A DNA stretch of 64,000 nt from Bradyrhizobium sp. WSM1743 (lineage in GTDB: Bacteria > Pseudomonadota > Alphaproteobacteria > Rhizobiales > Xanthobacteraceae): assembly GCF_000473065.1 (NCBI RefSeq), contig NZ_AXAZ01000013.1, positions 62,001-126,000 on the forward strand, written 5' to 3'. Below, piece by piece: positions 28,399-37,373 of the stretch (the first letter of the stretch is position 1; every line of letters begins with the position of its first letter). The notes beneath the pieces were generated by a model. The model was not told where the DNA came from. It saw only the letters and a list, made by a program, of their open reading frames with translations, and did no database searches. The translations under genes and the position numbers were made by a program.

Positions 28399-29655
28399 CT
28401 ACAGCAGGTCGGCGTAGGACAGGAAGCCCACGTCCTGCCCCGGCTCGACATTGGTGATGTCCTCGCCGAGTTCGACGAGGCCGTCGGTCTCGACCAGCGA
28501 GGACAGCAGCCCGGCCCCTTCGCGCGGGAACTTGATCGCCTCGAGCCCGCCGTCCTCCGCGCGGCGCAGCGAGGCGCGCACATATTCGCGCCGGCCGGCC
28601 TTCTTCTTGTAAGTAAACGCCGCCCGCAGCGGGATGGGCGTCAGCGGCTCCGGCAGGCTCCCCGCCAGCGCCAACGCCGTCGGTCGCACCACATGGACAA
28701 ATGTCACGAAGCTCGCGACGGGATTGCCGGGCAATCCGATCAGCGGCACGCCATCAATGATGCCCATCGCCACGGGACGGCCGGGCTTGATCGCCATCCG
28801 CCATAGCACCAGCGAGCCGACGCTCTCGACCGCCGCCTTGACGTGATCCTCCTCTCCGGTCGAGACGCCGCCGGTGGTGAGGATCAGGTCGTGGTGATCT
28901 GCAACCTGCTTCAGGCCGCTTGCGAGCGAGGTGCGCTCGTCGCGCAGAATGCCGAGGTCGCTGACCTCGCAGCCGAGCCGGCGCAGCATCGCCATCAGCA
29001 TGAAGCGGTTGGAATCGAATAGCTGCGAGGCGGCGCGCGGCTCGCCCGGCGAGGCCAATTCGTCGCCAGTCGAGAACACGGCGACGCGGATGCGCCTGAC
29101 GACGTCGAGCCGTGTCAGGCCGAAGGCGGCGGCAAGGGCGACATGCTGCGGCCGCAAGCGCTGGCCGCCGCGGAGCGCGACGTGACCTTGCGGAATGTCC
29201 TCGCCTGCGGGACGGACATTGGCGCCGGGCTTCAGGCCCGGCGGCAACACGATCTTGCCGGACTCATCGATGCGGACGTCCTCCTGCATGAAGACGGTGT
29301 CCGCATCCGGCGGCATCGGCGCGCCGGTGAAGATGCGCGCGGTGTGACCGGGCTTGATTGGCGCTTGCGCAAGACCGCCGGCCTGGATGCGACCATCGAG
29401 GGGGAACGCCCGTTCGGCGCTTGTCGGAAGGTCGGCGTTGCGCACGGCGTAACCGTCGACGGCGGAGTTGGTGAACGGCGGCAGCGGCAAAGGTGCGGCC
29501 ACATCGCGCGCAAGCACGCGCCCGTCGGCATCGACCAGCGCCACAGTCTCGAGATCGGTAATCGCGTTGACGCGCGTCGTGATGAGGCCAACGGCTTCGT
29601 CGACCGACATCATCGGTCCGCCGAAGGCAAAGCAATCGTCCGACAGTTGCGCCAT
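28399..29655 (-). CDS. moeA: molybdopterin molybdenumtransferase MoeA (canonical)
   Basis: The 418-residue protein covers the full MoeA fold: LPPFTNSAVDGYAVRNADL, RIFTGAPMPPDADTVFMQED, RPAGEDIPQG, VFSTGDEL, LTTGGVSTGEEDHVK and LIGLPGNPVASFVTF. It inserts Mo (or W) into MPT-AMP. A second ATG at residue 15 (MMSVDEAV) is possible. It lies 9 bp after mobB and ahead of the TusA-like gene in one minus-strand operon that may continue into the kinase/regulator pair. Confidence 0.93.
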   Translation of the reverse strand: MAQLSDDCFAFGGPMMSVDEAVGLITTRVNAITDLETVALVDADGRVLARDVAAPLPLPPFTNSAVDGYAVRNADLPTSAERAFPLDGRIQAGGLAQAPIKPGHTARIFTGAPMPPDADTVFMQEDVRIDESGKIVLPPGLKPGANVRPAGEDIPQGHVALRGGQRLRPQHVALAAAFGLTRLDVVRRIRVAVFSTGDELASPGEPRAASQLFDSNRFMLMAMLRRLGCEVSDLGILRDERTSLASGLKQVADHHDLILTTGGVSTGEEDHVKAAVESVGSLVLWRMAIKPGRPVAMGIIDGVPLIGLPGNPVASFVTFVHVVRPTALALAGSLPEPLTPIPLRAAFTYKKKAGRREYVRASLRRAEDGGLEAIKFPREGAGLLSSLVETDGLVELGEDITNVEPGQDVGFLSYADLL

Positions 29656-29664
29656 GGTGCCTCG

Positions 29665-30192
29665 TCAGCGTATCGCGGTGCTTCCTGCCACCACTTCCTC
29701 GACCGGCATCGCCGCAGCCAGCAGCAACGCGGCCACGGCGGGGATATCATCGAGATGGACGGTCGGCAGCCGGGTTTCAACCGCGGTGTCGCTCGCAATC
29801 CCGGCAATCCCGGGATCGTCCGGAAACAGCAGCGGTTTGCCGTTCGCGGCACGATACACCTCGATCTTGCGATGCGGCTCGCGCTTGAAGCCCTCGACCA
29901 CGACCAGATCGACCGCGGAGAGCTTGCCGAGCAGTTCCGGCAGCCGCGGCTCCGCCGCCCCGCGCAACTCATGCATCAGCGCCCAGCGGTTCGACGAAGC
30001 AACCAGCACCTCTGCCGCGCCGGCCTCGCGATGGCGCCAGGAATCCTTGCCGGGCACATCGACGTCAAACTGGTGATGCGCATGCTTGATCACGGAGACA
30101 CGCAGGCCTTGCGCGTTGAAATGCGGGATCAGCCGCGTCAACAGCGTGGTCTTGCCCGCACCGCTCCAGCCTGCAAGGCCGATGACTTTCAT
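29665..30192 (-). CDS. mobB: molybdopterin-guanine dinucleotide biosynthesis adaptor MobB
   Basis: This 175-residue P-loop GTPase begins MKVIGLAGWSGAGKTTLLTR (Walker A) and has SVIKHAHHQFDVDVPGKDSW, LVVVEGFKREPHRKIEVYR and PDDPGIAGIASD, all MobB signatures. It assists MobA in making the bis-MGD cofactor needed by formate dehydrogenase. It is divergent from fdhD. Confidence 0.93.
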   Translation of the reverse strand: MKVIGLAGWSGAGKTTLLTRLIPHFNAQGLRVSVIKHAHHQFDVDVPGKDSWRHREAGAAEVLVASSNRWALMHELRGAAEPRLPELLGKLSAVDLVVVEGFKREPHRKIEVYRAANGKPLLFPDDPGIAGIASDTAVETRLPTVHLDDIPAVAALLLAAAMPVEEVVAGSTAIR

Positions 30193-30299
30193 CGTAACTC
30201 GATCTCCGCCAGCCGCACGACGCGACCGGAACCGCCTTCTCCATTGTCTTGAGGATGCTTATATCGGCTTGACCCGAATGTCATGCTAACCTCGCCGCC

Positions 30300-31190
30300 A
30301 TGATGAAGATCGACAAAGCCCCGGTGCCCCTGATCGTCCCCAATCCGGACGACCCGCGCCTGACCCAGAGCGTCACCGGCACCGACCAGACCGGCGCCAG
30401 GGTCGAGATCAAGGTGCCGATGGAGCGGCCGCTGACGCTCTACCTGAATGCCCAGGAGATCGTCACCATGATGACGATCGGCGACTACCCGGAATATCTG
30501 GCGCTCGGTTACCTGCTGAACCAGAACATGCTGAAATATAATGATGTGGTCACCGAGGTCGAATACGACGACGACCTCCAGGTGGTCGTCGTGCGTACCG
30601 AGCACCACACCAATTTCGAAGCCAAGCTGAAGAAGCGCACCCAGACCTCGGGCTGCGCGCAGGGCACCGCCTTCGGCGACCTCTTGGAGGCGGTCGAGAG
30701 CGTCGCGCTGCCGAAAGCGGAGCTGCGCACCTCCTGGCTCTACCAGATGACGCAGACCATCAACACCATGCCCTCGCTGTACCTCGAGGCCGGCGCGATC
30801 CACGGCTGCGTGCTGTGCAAGGAGGGCACGCCGCTCTGCTACACCGAAGACGTCGGCCGCCACAACGCCGTCGACAAGATCGCAGGCTGGATGTACCGCC
30901 ACGGCGTCGATCCCTCCGACAAGATCCTCTACACCACCGGACGTCTCACCTCGGAGATGGTGATCAAGACAGTGCGGATGGGCATTCCAATCCTGGTGTC
31001 GCGCTCTGGCTTCACCGCCTGGGGCGTCGATCTCGCCAGGCAGGTCGGGCTGACGCTGGTCGGCCGCACCCGCGGCAAGCGCTTCATTGCACTCTCGGGC
31101 GAGGAGCGGATCGTCTACGATCAGAACCTCGCTTATATCGAGGAGGAGTCGGCCAAGCACAAGCGCAAGGGCGAAGGTGGTGACGACTAG
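30300..31190 (+). CDS. fdhD: formate dehydrogenase accessory sulfurtransferase FdhD
   Basis: The 296-residue protein has typical FdhD regions: [35 protein letters not shown] and [20 protein letters not shown]. FdhD transfers sulfur from a desulfurase to the bis-MGD cofactor. The E. coli CxxC is reduced to one cysteine (C119 in [10 protein letters not shown]), while a different CxxC appears at C170-C173 (HGCVLCKEG). mobA begins one base after its stop, so the two are coupled. An ATG 3 nt downstream is an equivalent start. Confidence 0.93.
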   Translation: MMKIDKAPVPLIVPNPDDPRLTQSVTGTDQTGARVEIKVPMERPLTLYLNAQEIVTMMTIGDYPEYLALGYLLNQNMLKYNDVVTEVEYDDDLQVVVVRTEHHTNFEAKLKKRTQTSGCAQGTAFGDLLEAVESVALPKAELRTSWLYQMTQTINTMPSLYLEAGAIHGCVLCKEGTPLCYTEDVGRHNAVDKIAGWMYRHGVDPSDKILYTTGRLTSEMVIKTVRMGIPILVSRSGFTAWGVDLARQVGLTLVGRTRGKRFIALSGEERIVYDQNLAYIEEESAKHKRKGEGGDD

Positions 31191-31191
31191 G

Positions 31192-31827
31192 ATGGCGGCA
31201 ACGCGTGTTCCTTCGACTCTTGGCGTGCTGCTCGCCGGCGGGCTCGCACGGCGCATGGGCGGCGGCGACAAGCCGATGCGCACCATCGGCGGGCGCACCA
31301 TTCTGGAGCGCGTGATCGCGCGCCTTTCGCCCCAGTGCAGCGGGCTGATTCTCAATGCCAACGGCGATCCCGCCCGCTTTGCTGGGTTCGGCCTGCAAGT
31401 CGTCGCCGACGACGTGCCCGGCTTTCCCGGCCCGCTCGCCGGCATCCTCGCCGCGCTCGACTGGACCGCGGCGAATCGGCCGGAGATCGAATGGGTGCTC
31501 AGCGTCGCCGGCGACTGCCCGTTCCTGCCGCGCGATCTCGTCGCACGGTTGCATGACGCACGCGCGCGTGAGAACGCGCAGCTTGCGGTCGCCGCATCAG
31601 GCGAGCAGTCGCATCCGGTGATCGGCCTCTGGCGCGTCGCCTTGCGCGAGGAGCTCCGCCACGCGCTGGTGGTCGAAGACCTCCGCAAGATCGACCGCTG
31701 GACCGCGCGCTATCCGCTGGCGACGGTCACGTGGCCGACCGAGCCGCTTGATCCGTTTTTCAACGCGAACACGGTCGAGGACATCGCCGAGGCCGAGCGG
31801 CTGGCGGCGCTGGATGACGCGTCCTAA
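31192..31827 (+). CDS. mobA: molybdenum cofactor guanylyltransferase MobA
   Basis: This 211-residue nucleotidyltransferase has [20 protein letters not shown] (nucleotide-binding loop), [20 protein letters not shown] and [19 protein letters not shown] (metal-binding DxP). It ends with [17 protein letters not shown]. MobA adds GMP to Mo-molybdopterin. The ATG at 31192 follows the fdhD stop by one base. Confidence 0.94.
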   Translation: MAATRVPSTLGVLLAGGLARRMGGGDKPMRTIGGRTILERVIARLSPQCSGLILNANGDPARFAGFGLQVVADDVPGFPGPLAGILAALDWTAANRPEIEWVLSVAGDCPFLPRDLVARLHDARARENAQLAVAASGEQSHPVIGLWRVALREELRHALVVEDLRKIDRWTARYPLATVTWPTEPLDPFFNANTVEDIAEAERLAALDDAS

Positions 31828-31906
31828 AGGCGGTGCATTGCTCTTGGCCGTGAACCGGGCCGAGCAAGGGAACGACCAATGATTGGTACGTTGCCCCGGA
31901 TGAGCC

Positions 31907-32125
31907 ATGGCCAACTCTCTTTTGGATGTCATATTCGATGTTGTCGATCTCGCACTCGATGTTTCGGACGCGATCGAAAGCACGAAACAGCTGAGCAAGC
32001 CTGATACCGTCGAGGTCCCGCCGGATCCGAAGCCGCTGCCGCCCGCCGCGCAGCGTGCGCCCACCGAAGCCGAGGAGCGCGAGCGCGCCGCTCAGGCCGG
32101 CAGCGGCACCGACCAGGCGTGGTAG
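31907..32125 (+). CDS. small acidic/proline-rich protein, unknown
   Basis: This encodes 72 residues beginning MANSLLDVIFDVVDLALDVS, an amphipathic, acidic N-terminus. A Pro-rich middle (VEVPPDPKPLPPAAQRAP) and a charged tail follow. GGATGAG precedes the ATG closely. A short palindrome CCAATGATTGG lies about 28 bp upstream. I recognise no family; it could be spurious, but codon use resembles its neighbours. Confidence 0.4.
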   Translation: MANSLLDVIFDVVDLALDVSDAIESTKQLSKPDTVEVPPDPKPLPPAAQRAPTEAEERERAAQAGSGTDQAW

Positions 32126-32144
32126 CCATAGACCCAGCTGGTAT

Positions 32145-34106
32145 CTACGCTGGCCGGAAGCCCGCGCGCTCGAGTGCTTCGCGCGCCGCGTCCGAGCCGA
32201 GCGCATCGAGAAAGGCCTGCACTCCCGGCCGGTCTTTGCGCGCCGTTACCAGCGCGAAGTCATAATGCTCCTCCGCCAGCGGAATGAAGCCGAGGCCGAC
32301 CGCATGGGCGACCGGCGCAATCGTCATGCCCCAGTCGGCGCGATGCTGCGCAACGGCCGCCGCCACCGCATTGTGCGAACGCGGCTGGTTCCAATAGCCT
32401 TCAGGCCGTACGCCGCCGAGCAGCCGGTCGATCAGGATGCGCGTGCCGGCGCCCTGGTTGCGGTTGACCATGATGCAGGTGGAGTCCGCGAGCGCGGCAG
32501 CGACCGCATCCTTCGCGTTCAGGCCCTCGAAACGTTTGTCGCCCCTGCGGAAGACAATGCCTTGCATCCGCCGCCAGCCGGGGACCAGCTCGAGCCCCTC
32601 GACGAGATAGGGCGTGTTGTAGGTCTCGCTCTTGTCGTCGAACAGGTGGATCGGCGCGAGATCGCATTCGCCACGCTTTGCCGCCGCGAGGCCGCCGAGG
32701 CTGCCGACCGCAATCGAGCGCACGGTCAGGCCGGCATGCGCGAGTTGTGCGGTAACGAGATCGAGGCCGGTGCAATGGCTGCCGACGATAACGAGATCCG
32801 GCACGCGCACATGCGGCGTGAACAGCGTCACTTCGGCTTCCGTCCCGGCCGACATCTGGTCCGCAAGCGCATCGATGCGCAGGAAGCCATCGGCCTGCGC
32901 AAACGACGTGATCGCACCAGAGCCCTTGCCGGAGGGATAGGCGATCAGGCCGTCCCTGCCCTCGACCAGCGAGACCATGACGAACTCGGTGCGGCCGAGT
33001 TCGGACGCAATGCGCACAGGCACGGTCGCGTCCACCTTGGCGTCGGAGCGCGGCGGCAGGCCGGCCATCCTGCGCAGCACCGGCACGATCATGTCGTGGA
33101 AGGTGAACATCGCCGAGGTTGGAAAACCCGGCAGGATCACCACCGGCTTGCCGTCGCACACCGCAAGGCACAGCGGCTTGCCGGGCTTGAGCGCAACGCC
33201 ATGCGCAATGATGCCGGGCTGACCGAGCCGGCCGATGATGCGATGGGAGAGATCGCCCGCGCCTTTCGACGTGCCGCCCGACAGCACCAGCATGTCGGAG
33301 TCCGCCAGCGCGCGCCGCATGGCGGATTCGAGCTCGGCTTCATCGTCAGGAATGGCACCGAGGAAGATGGCCTCGCCACCATTCTCGTCGACCGCCGCTG
33401 CGACGATGGCGCCGTTGGTGTCGTAGATCTCGGCAGACCCGAGCGGCCGGCCGGGTTGAACCAGTTCGTCGCCGGTGGAGATCACGGCAACCCGCGGCCT
33501 GCGCGCGACACTCACCTCGGCAATGCCGCAAGCCGCCAGCATGCCGATCTCGCGCGACCCCATGATGGTGCCGGCGCGCAGCAGCGCCTCGCCGCGCGCG
33601 ATGTCGGATCCGGCATACGAGACGAATTGCCCCGGTGAGACGGCGCGACGGACATCGATCGCATCCAGGCCGGCCGGCTGGGTGTGCTCGACCATGACCA
33701 CGGCATCGGCGCCGCGTGGCAGCGGACCGCCGGTAGCAATCGGCGTCGCGGTCCCGGCAACCACCTGCAGCGTCGGCGCGGTGCCGCAATGAATGGTCTC
33801 GCCATTCAGCGCAAGGCGCACGGGCGCGCCCTCGCCGGCGGTCGCAAGGTCGGCCGAGCGCACGGCAAAGCCGTCGACATTGGAGCGGTCGAACGGCGGC
33901 ACGTCGATCGGTGCGGTGATGTCTTCAGCGAGCGCCGCGCCGAGCGCAGCAGCGAGCTTGCGCAATTCGCCCCGAAGCACGCGCGGGAACAAGGCCGCCT
34001 CGAAGCGCGCCAGGGCCTCCTCGCGCGAGAGGATCTTGAGGAACTGCTCCTGTTCGAGCGCGCCGGGGGCTGGTGGTTTCGGGATCATCGTCATACCGGG
34101 ACCCAT
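32145..34106 (-). CDS. MoeA fused to a periplasmic-binding-protein-like domain
   Basis: The 653-residue protein has a MoeA core in residues 1-420 (VPPFDRSNVDGFAVRSADLA, VISTGDELVQPG, VLSGGTSKGAGDLSH, VILPGFPTSAMFTF). A C-terminal PBP-like domain of about 210 residues follows (LVIVGSHCTGLDLVTAQLAH, IMVNRNQGAGTRILIDRLLG, ALVTARKDRPGVQAFLDALG). The second domain resembles ABC-type oxyanion receptors, so it may sense or hold molybdate or tungstate during insertion. The start could be the ATG at 34094. It ends the tupA-moeA-moeA minus-strand operon; the next gene upstream ends 1 bp away. Confidence 0.88.
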   Translation of the reverse strand: MGPGMTMIPKPPAPGALEQEQFLKILSREEALARFEAALFPRVLRGELRKLAAALGAALAEDITAPIDVPPFDRSNVDGFAVRSADLATAGEGAPVRLALNGETIHCGTAPTLQVVAGTATPIATGGPLPRGADAVVMVEHTQPAGLDAIDVRRAVSPGQFVSYAGSDIARGEALLRAGTIMGSREIGMLAACGIAEVSVARRPRVAVISTGDELVQPGRPLGSAEIYDTNGAIVAAAVDENGGEAIFLGAIPDDEAELESAMRRALADSDMLVLSGGTSKGAGDLSHRIIGRLGQPGIIAHGVALKPGKPLCLAVCDGKPVVILPGFPTSAMFTFHDMIVPVLRRMAGLPPRSDAKVDATVPVRIASELGRTEFVMVSLVEGRDGLIAYPSGKGSGAITSFAQADGFLRIDALADQMSAGTEAEVTLFTPHVRVPDLVIVGSHCTGLDLVTAQLAHAGLTVRSIAVGSLGGLAAAKRGECDLAPIHLFDDKSETYNTPYLVEGLELVPGWRRMQGIVFRRGDKRFEGLNAKDAVAAALADSTCIMVNRNQGAGTRILIDRLLGGVRPEGYWNQPRSHNAVAAAVAQHRADWGMTIAPVAHAVGLGFIPLAEEHYDFALVTARKDRPGVQAFLDALGSDAAREALERAGFRPA

Positions 34107-34107
34107 A

Positions 34108-35214
34108 TCACTCCCGCATTAGATGGGCATCGACTGGCGTAGCTGCCGCAAATCCCTCGTCACCGGCGGGAACGAGCAGCCATGCGTCCGCACGGGCGAT
34201 TGCCTGAAGCGGCCATTCACCCACGGCAAGCGGCGTCCAGGCACGATGTTCCTGGGCCAGCAAAGCGATCTCAGTGATGCCGACACTGGATGCGATTTTT
34301 CGCGCGAGCGGCCGGGATACTTTTAGGCGCGGCCGGCGCGCGGACAAACGGTCGACGAGCGGCAGCACGAGCGCGAGCCACACCGCAAGCGCAGAAGCGG
34401 GCGAGCCGGGCAAGACGACGACGGGAACTCGTCCCAGCCGTCCGACCGCGGCGGTGCGCCCGGGCTGGAGGGCAAGGCCGTGCGCCATCACCTCGCCGCG
34501 TTGGGCCAGCGCCGCGATGGCTGCATCGCGATGGCCGACGCCGCTGCCGCCGACCGTCAGCAAGATATCGCAGGAGAACACATCGAGCGCATCGGCAATC
34601 GACGCTTCATCGCGTGCGCCGGCCTCATGCGTCTTAACATCCAGTCCCGCCGCGCGCGCGATCCCGGCGATCAGCTGCGCCGTTGCCGTTCCATCCGGCA
34701 CGTTCACGATGTGCAGCCGGGGCCGCCGCACGCCGATTGTCTCCAGGCCCGCAATGCGCGCGAGCATCAGATCCGCCGCACCGACGGGATGGCCCTCGGC
34801 GCCGGCAGGCGTGCGTTCCACGATGTCGCTGCCGGCGCGCCGGACGCCCTGTCCGGGCACGGCCTCCGCCAGCACCTGGGCAAGCGGCCCCGACACCTCT
34901 ACCGCGTCGGCATCGAGCACACAGTCACATCCTGCCGGCATCGCGTCACCGGCCTCGACCCACGACGGCACTTCTGTCAAAGGCAGCGGCGAGTAAGCGG
35001 ACGCGCCGACGAGATCATTGGCGGATAGCGCCCAGCCGTCTGCAGCCGCAATGTCGCGCGAAGGATAGGCGGCAAGCAGCGGAGTGCCCGCCGCGATGCA
35101 GCCGATCGCGTCCGCCAGCGGCACCTCCGCCGGCGCGACGGGATCGACGCCTCGCAGCAAAGCCGCGAGCGCGGTGTCGAGCGGCGTGAGCGAGGACGGC
35201 AGGCGCTGGGTCAT
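34108..35214 (-). CDS. third MoeA-like molybdopterin-binding protein
   Basis: This 368-residue divergent MoeA relative has LADAIGCIAAGTPLLAAYPS, IAAADGWALSANDLVG, RRAGSDIVERTPAG, LTVGGSGVGHRDAAIAAL and VVVLPGSPASALAVWL. The family loop VDG is AADG here and several catalytic-site residues differ. It may be a specialised metal-insertion or binding paralogue. The start at 35214 (MTQRLPSSL) is chosen; ATGs at 35235 and 35250 are alternatives. It sits between the tungstate-binding protein gene and the MoeA-PBP fusion. Confidence 0.82.
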   Translation of the reverse strand: MTQRLPSSLTPLDTALAALLRGVDPVAPAEVPLADAIGCIAAGTPLLAAYPSRDIAAADGWALSANDLVGASAYSPLPLTEVPSWVEAGDAMPAGCDCVLDADAVEVSGPLAQVLAEAVPGQGVRRAGSDIVERTPAGAEGHPVGAADLMLARIAGLETIGVRRPRLHIVNVPDGTATAQLIAGIARAAGLDVKTHEAGARDEASIADALDVFSCDILLTVGGSGVGHRDAAIAALAQRGEVMAHGLALQPGRTAAVGRLGRVPVVVLPGSPASALAVWLALVLPLVDRLSARRPRLKVSRPLARKIASSVGITEIALLAQEHRAWTPLAVGEWPLQAIARADAWLLVPAGDEGFAAATPVDAHLMRE

Positions 35215-35268
35215 GCGCCATGATGGACCATGCATCGTCCGGTTTGGCAACCGCCGGCGATGCCGGCC

Positions 35269-36096
35269 TCAGCCGCCCGACCTGTCCGAGTTGGGGAAGA
35301 ACAGCTGCTGCCCGTCGACCTTGTAGCTGGCGATCGCCGCCTGTCCCTCCGGCGACGTCAGCCAGTCGATGAAGGTCTGCGCGAGGTCCTTCTTCACGTT
35401 CGGGAACTTCGCAGGGTTCACCAGCATCACGCCATACTGGTTGAGCAGCCGCCGGTCGCCTTCGACGACGATGTCGAGATCGCCGCGATCCCTGAAGGCA
35501 ATCCAGCTGCCGCGATCCGACAGCACATAGGCGTTTGCCGTACGCGCGGCCTCGAGCGCCGCGTCCATGCCCTGCTTGGCCTCGCGATACCAGGCGCCCT
35601 TGGCGCTCGCGATGTCGATACCGGCGACGATCCAAAGCGCGAGCTCCGCGGCGTGGGTGCCCGACCGATCGCCACGCGTCACGAACGGCGCGCCCTTGGC
35701 TTCGATCGCCTTCAGCGCCGTCGCGATGTCCTTGCCCTTCACGCCCGCGGGATCGCTCTTCGGCCCGATCAGCACATAGTCGTTGTACATGACGTCGTAG
35801 CGCTTCACGCCAAAGCCGTCGGAAACGAATTTCTCCTCCTGAGGCCGCGCGTGCATCAGCACGACGTCGACCTCGCCCCGTCGCGCCCCGTCGAGCACCT
35901 CGTCGGCGCGCCGCGCGATCACGGTTACATCGATGCCGGTCTTGTCGCGGAAGAGCGGCAGCAGATAGTCGAGCAGGCCGGACTCCTGCGTCGCCGTCGT
36001 CGTAGCGAGGACCATGCCGCGGTCCTCCGCGAATGACGCCGCAACGCCCGCGGTAAGGCCGCAGAGAAGCGCAAATGCAATGGACAGGCGGCCCAT
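35269..36096 (-). CDS. TupA-like tungstate/oxyanion ABC-type binding protein
   Basis: The 275-residue exported protein has signal peptide MGRLSIAFALLCGLTAGVAA. The TupA hallmark TTTATQESGLLDYLLPLF lies just after the cleavage site, with VVLMHARPQEEKFVSDGFGV, GDRSGTHAAELALW and SDRGSWIAFRDR. TupA binds tungstate with very high affinity and normally works with TupB and TupC. No permease or ATPase gene is adjacent. The start at 36096 is supported by GGGGAA upstream and the signal peptide. Confidence 0.87.
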   Translation of the reverse strand: MGRLSIAFALLCGLTAGVAASFAEDRGMVLATTTATQESGLLDYLLPLFRDKTGIDVTVIARRADEVLDGARRGEVDVVLMHARPQEEKFVSDGFGVKRYDVMYNDYVLIGPKSDPAGVKGKDIATALKAIEAKGAPFVTRGDRSGTHAAELALWIVAGIDIASAKGAWYREAKQGMDAALEAARTANAYVLSDRGSWIAFRDRGDLDIVVEGDRRLLNQYGVMLVNPAKFPNVKKDLAQTFIDWLTSPEGQAAIASYKVDGQQLFFPNSDRSGG

Positions 36097-36381
36097 GATC
36101 GGGGTTCCCCTTAGCAATGACGCTATCATGATGATGATCGATTGCGCCGCACTCGTGACGCGTTTTCGCGCTGCCCGGCCGGGAAATTTCGGCAACGCCG
36201 CCGAGGCGCGCCGCGCGAGCGATCGATTCAGGATCGTTCACCAAAGCAGAAGTCGCGCGTGCGGATGTGTTGCAAAGCAGCGAGATGATCGGGCATGGTT
36301 CCCGCGGACAAAAATCTGAAATGCAGAATTCCACCTGCGTCGGACGTCAAAAAGAAGCAAGAATTTGCATAGGAATGCAGG

Positions 36382-37275
36382 ATGGAATTCCTGACGACCA
36401 GCGAAGCCGCCGATTATCTTCGGCTCGGCGAACGCAAGCTTTACGAACTCGTCACCACCGGTGCGATCCCCTGCAGCAAGGTGACGGGGAAATGGCTCTT
36501 CCCACGGCACGAGCTCGACCTCTGGGTCCTGTCGGGCCTCGCGCGTCCGGCCGGCATGCTGATCGCCGAGCCGCCGCCGGTCGTCGGCGGCGGCCAGGAC
36601 GAACTCTTGGATTGGAGCCTGCGCGAATCCGGCTCAGGGCTCGGATCGATGAGCGAGGGCAGCGCGCGCGGGCTCGAGCGCTTGCAGCGCAACGAGGTGA
36701 TGGCGGCGGCGGTGCACTTCCACGCCTTGGACGCCTCCGACAATCTCGCCAACGATGCCAGTGTCGAAGCCCTGCGGGCAGCTCCCGACCTGCATGATGC
36801 GGTGCTGGTCGCATTCGTGCGCCGCGAAGCGGGTCTGGTGCTGCCACACGGCAATCCCAAGCAGCTGCACGGCCTGACCGACGTGCTCGCAACCGGCGCC
36901 CGGATGGCGATGCGGCAACAGGGCACGGGCGCGCAGATGCTGCTCGACGTGCTCCTGAAGCGCGCGGGCGCCTCGACGCGGGATTTGCGCCGCATCGAGG
37001 CGCCGGCGCTGACCGGCCCGGATCTTGCCGAACTGGTCCGCGCCGGCCAGGCCGATTGCGGCATCGTGACGCGCGCCGCGGCGCGCTCGGCCGGTCTCGA
37101 TTTCGTGCCACTGGTCTGGGAGAACTTTGACCTTGCGATGCGGCAGCGCAGCTATTTCCGTCCCGCCATGCAGGCCTTGCTCGGCCTCCTGAGCGAACGG
37201 CGGCTGCGCCAGCGTGCCGAGGAGCTGACCGGCTACGATCCCTCGCCCGCAGGACTGATCCGCTTCGCGGCCTGA
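36382..37275 (+). CDS. excisionase-type HTH fused to a binding-protein-like sensor domain
   Basis: The 297-residue protein starts with a MerR/excisionase-type HTH (LTTSEAADYLRLGERKLYEL, KVTGKWLFPRHELDLWVLSG). A PBP-like domain from about residue 90 follows (LRESGSGLGSMSEGSARGLE, RMAMRQQGTGAQMLLDVLLK, CGIVTRAAARSAGLDFVPLV). The sensor resembles the TupA fold, so this is probably an oxyanion-responsive regulator, with a role like ModE. It is divergent from tupA with a 285-bp gap. AGGAAT and ATTCCT form an inverted repeat (36371-36392) over its start codon. Confidence 0.85.
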   Translation: MEFLTTSEAADYLRLGERKLYELVTTGAIPCSKVTGKWLFPRHELDLWVLSGLARPAGMLIAEPPPVVGGGQDELLDWSLRESGSGLGSMSEGSARGLERLQRNEVMAAAVHFHALDASDNLANDASVEALRAAPDLHDAVLVAFVRREAGLVLPHGNPKQLHGLTDVLATGARMAMRQQGTGAQMLLDVLLKRAGASTRDLRRIEAPALTGPDLAELVRAGQADCGIVTRAAARSAGLDFVPLVWENFDLAMRQRSYFRPAMQALLGLLSERRLRQRAEELTGYDPSPAGLIRFAA

Positions 37276-37373
37276 CGTTGACGCCTGCCCCCAAATAGTT
37301 GCAAAAGAAACCAATTCAGCCGGGCATACCCGGTGCAACACCGGCCAACGAGCCGGCTCAGGGGAGGACAAGC

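Noticed and set aside
28354..30299. Moco riboswitch upstream of moeA, mobB or fdhD
   Set aside because: Gaps between these genes are 9-107 bp and show no aptamer-like conserved folding that I can identify.
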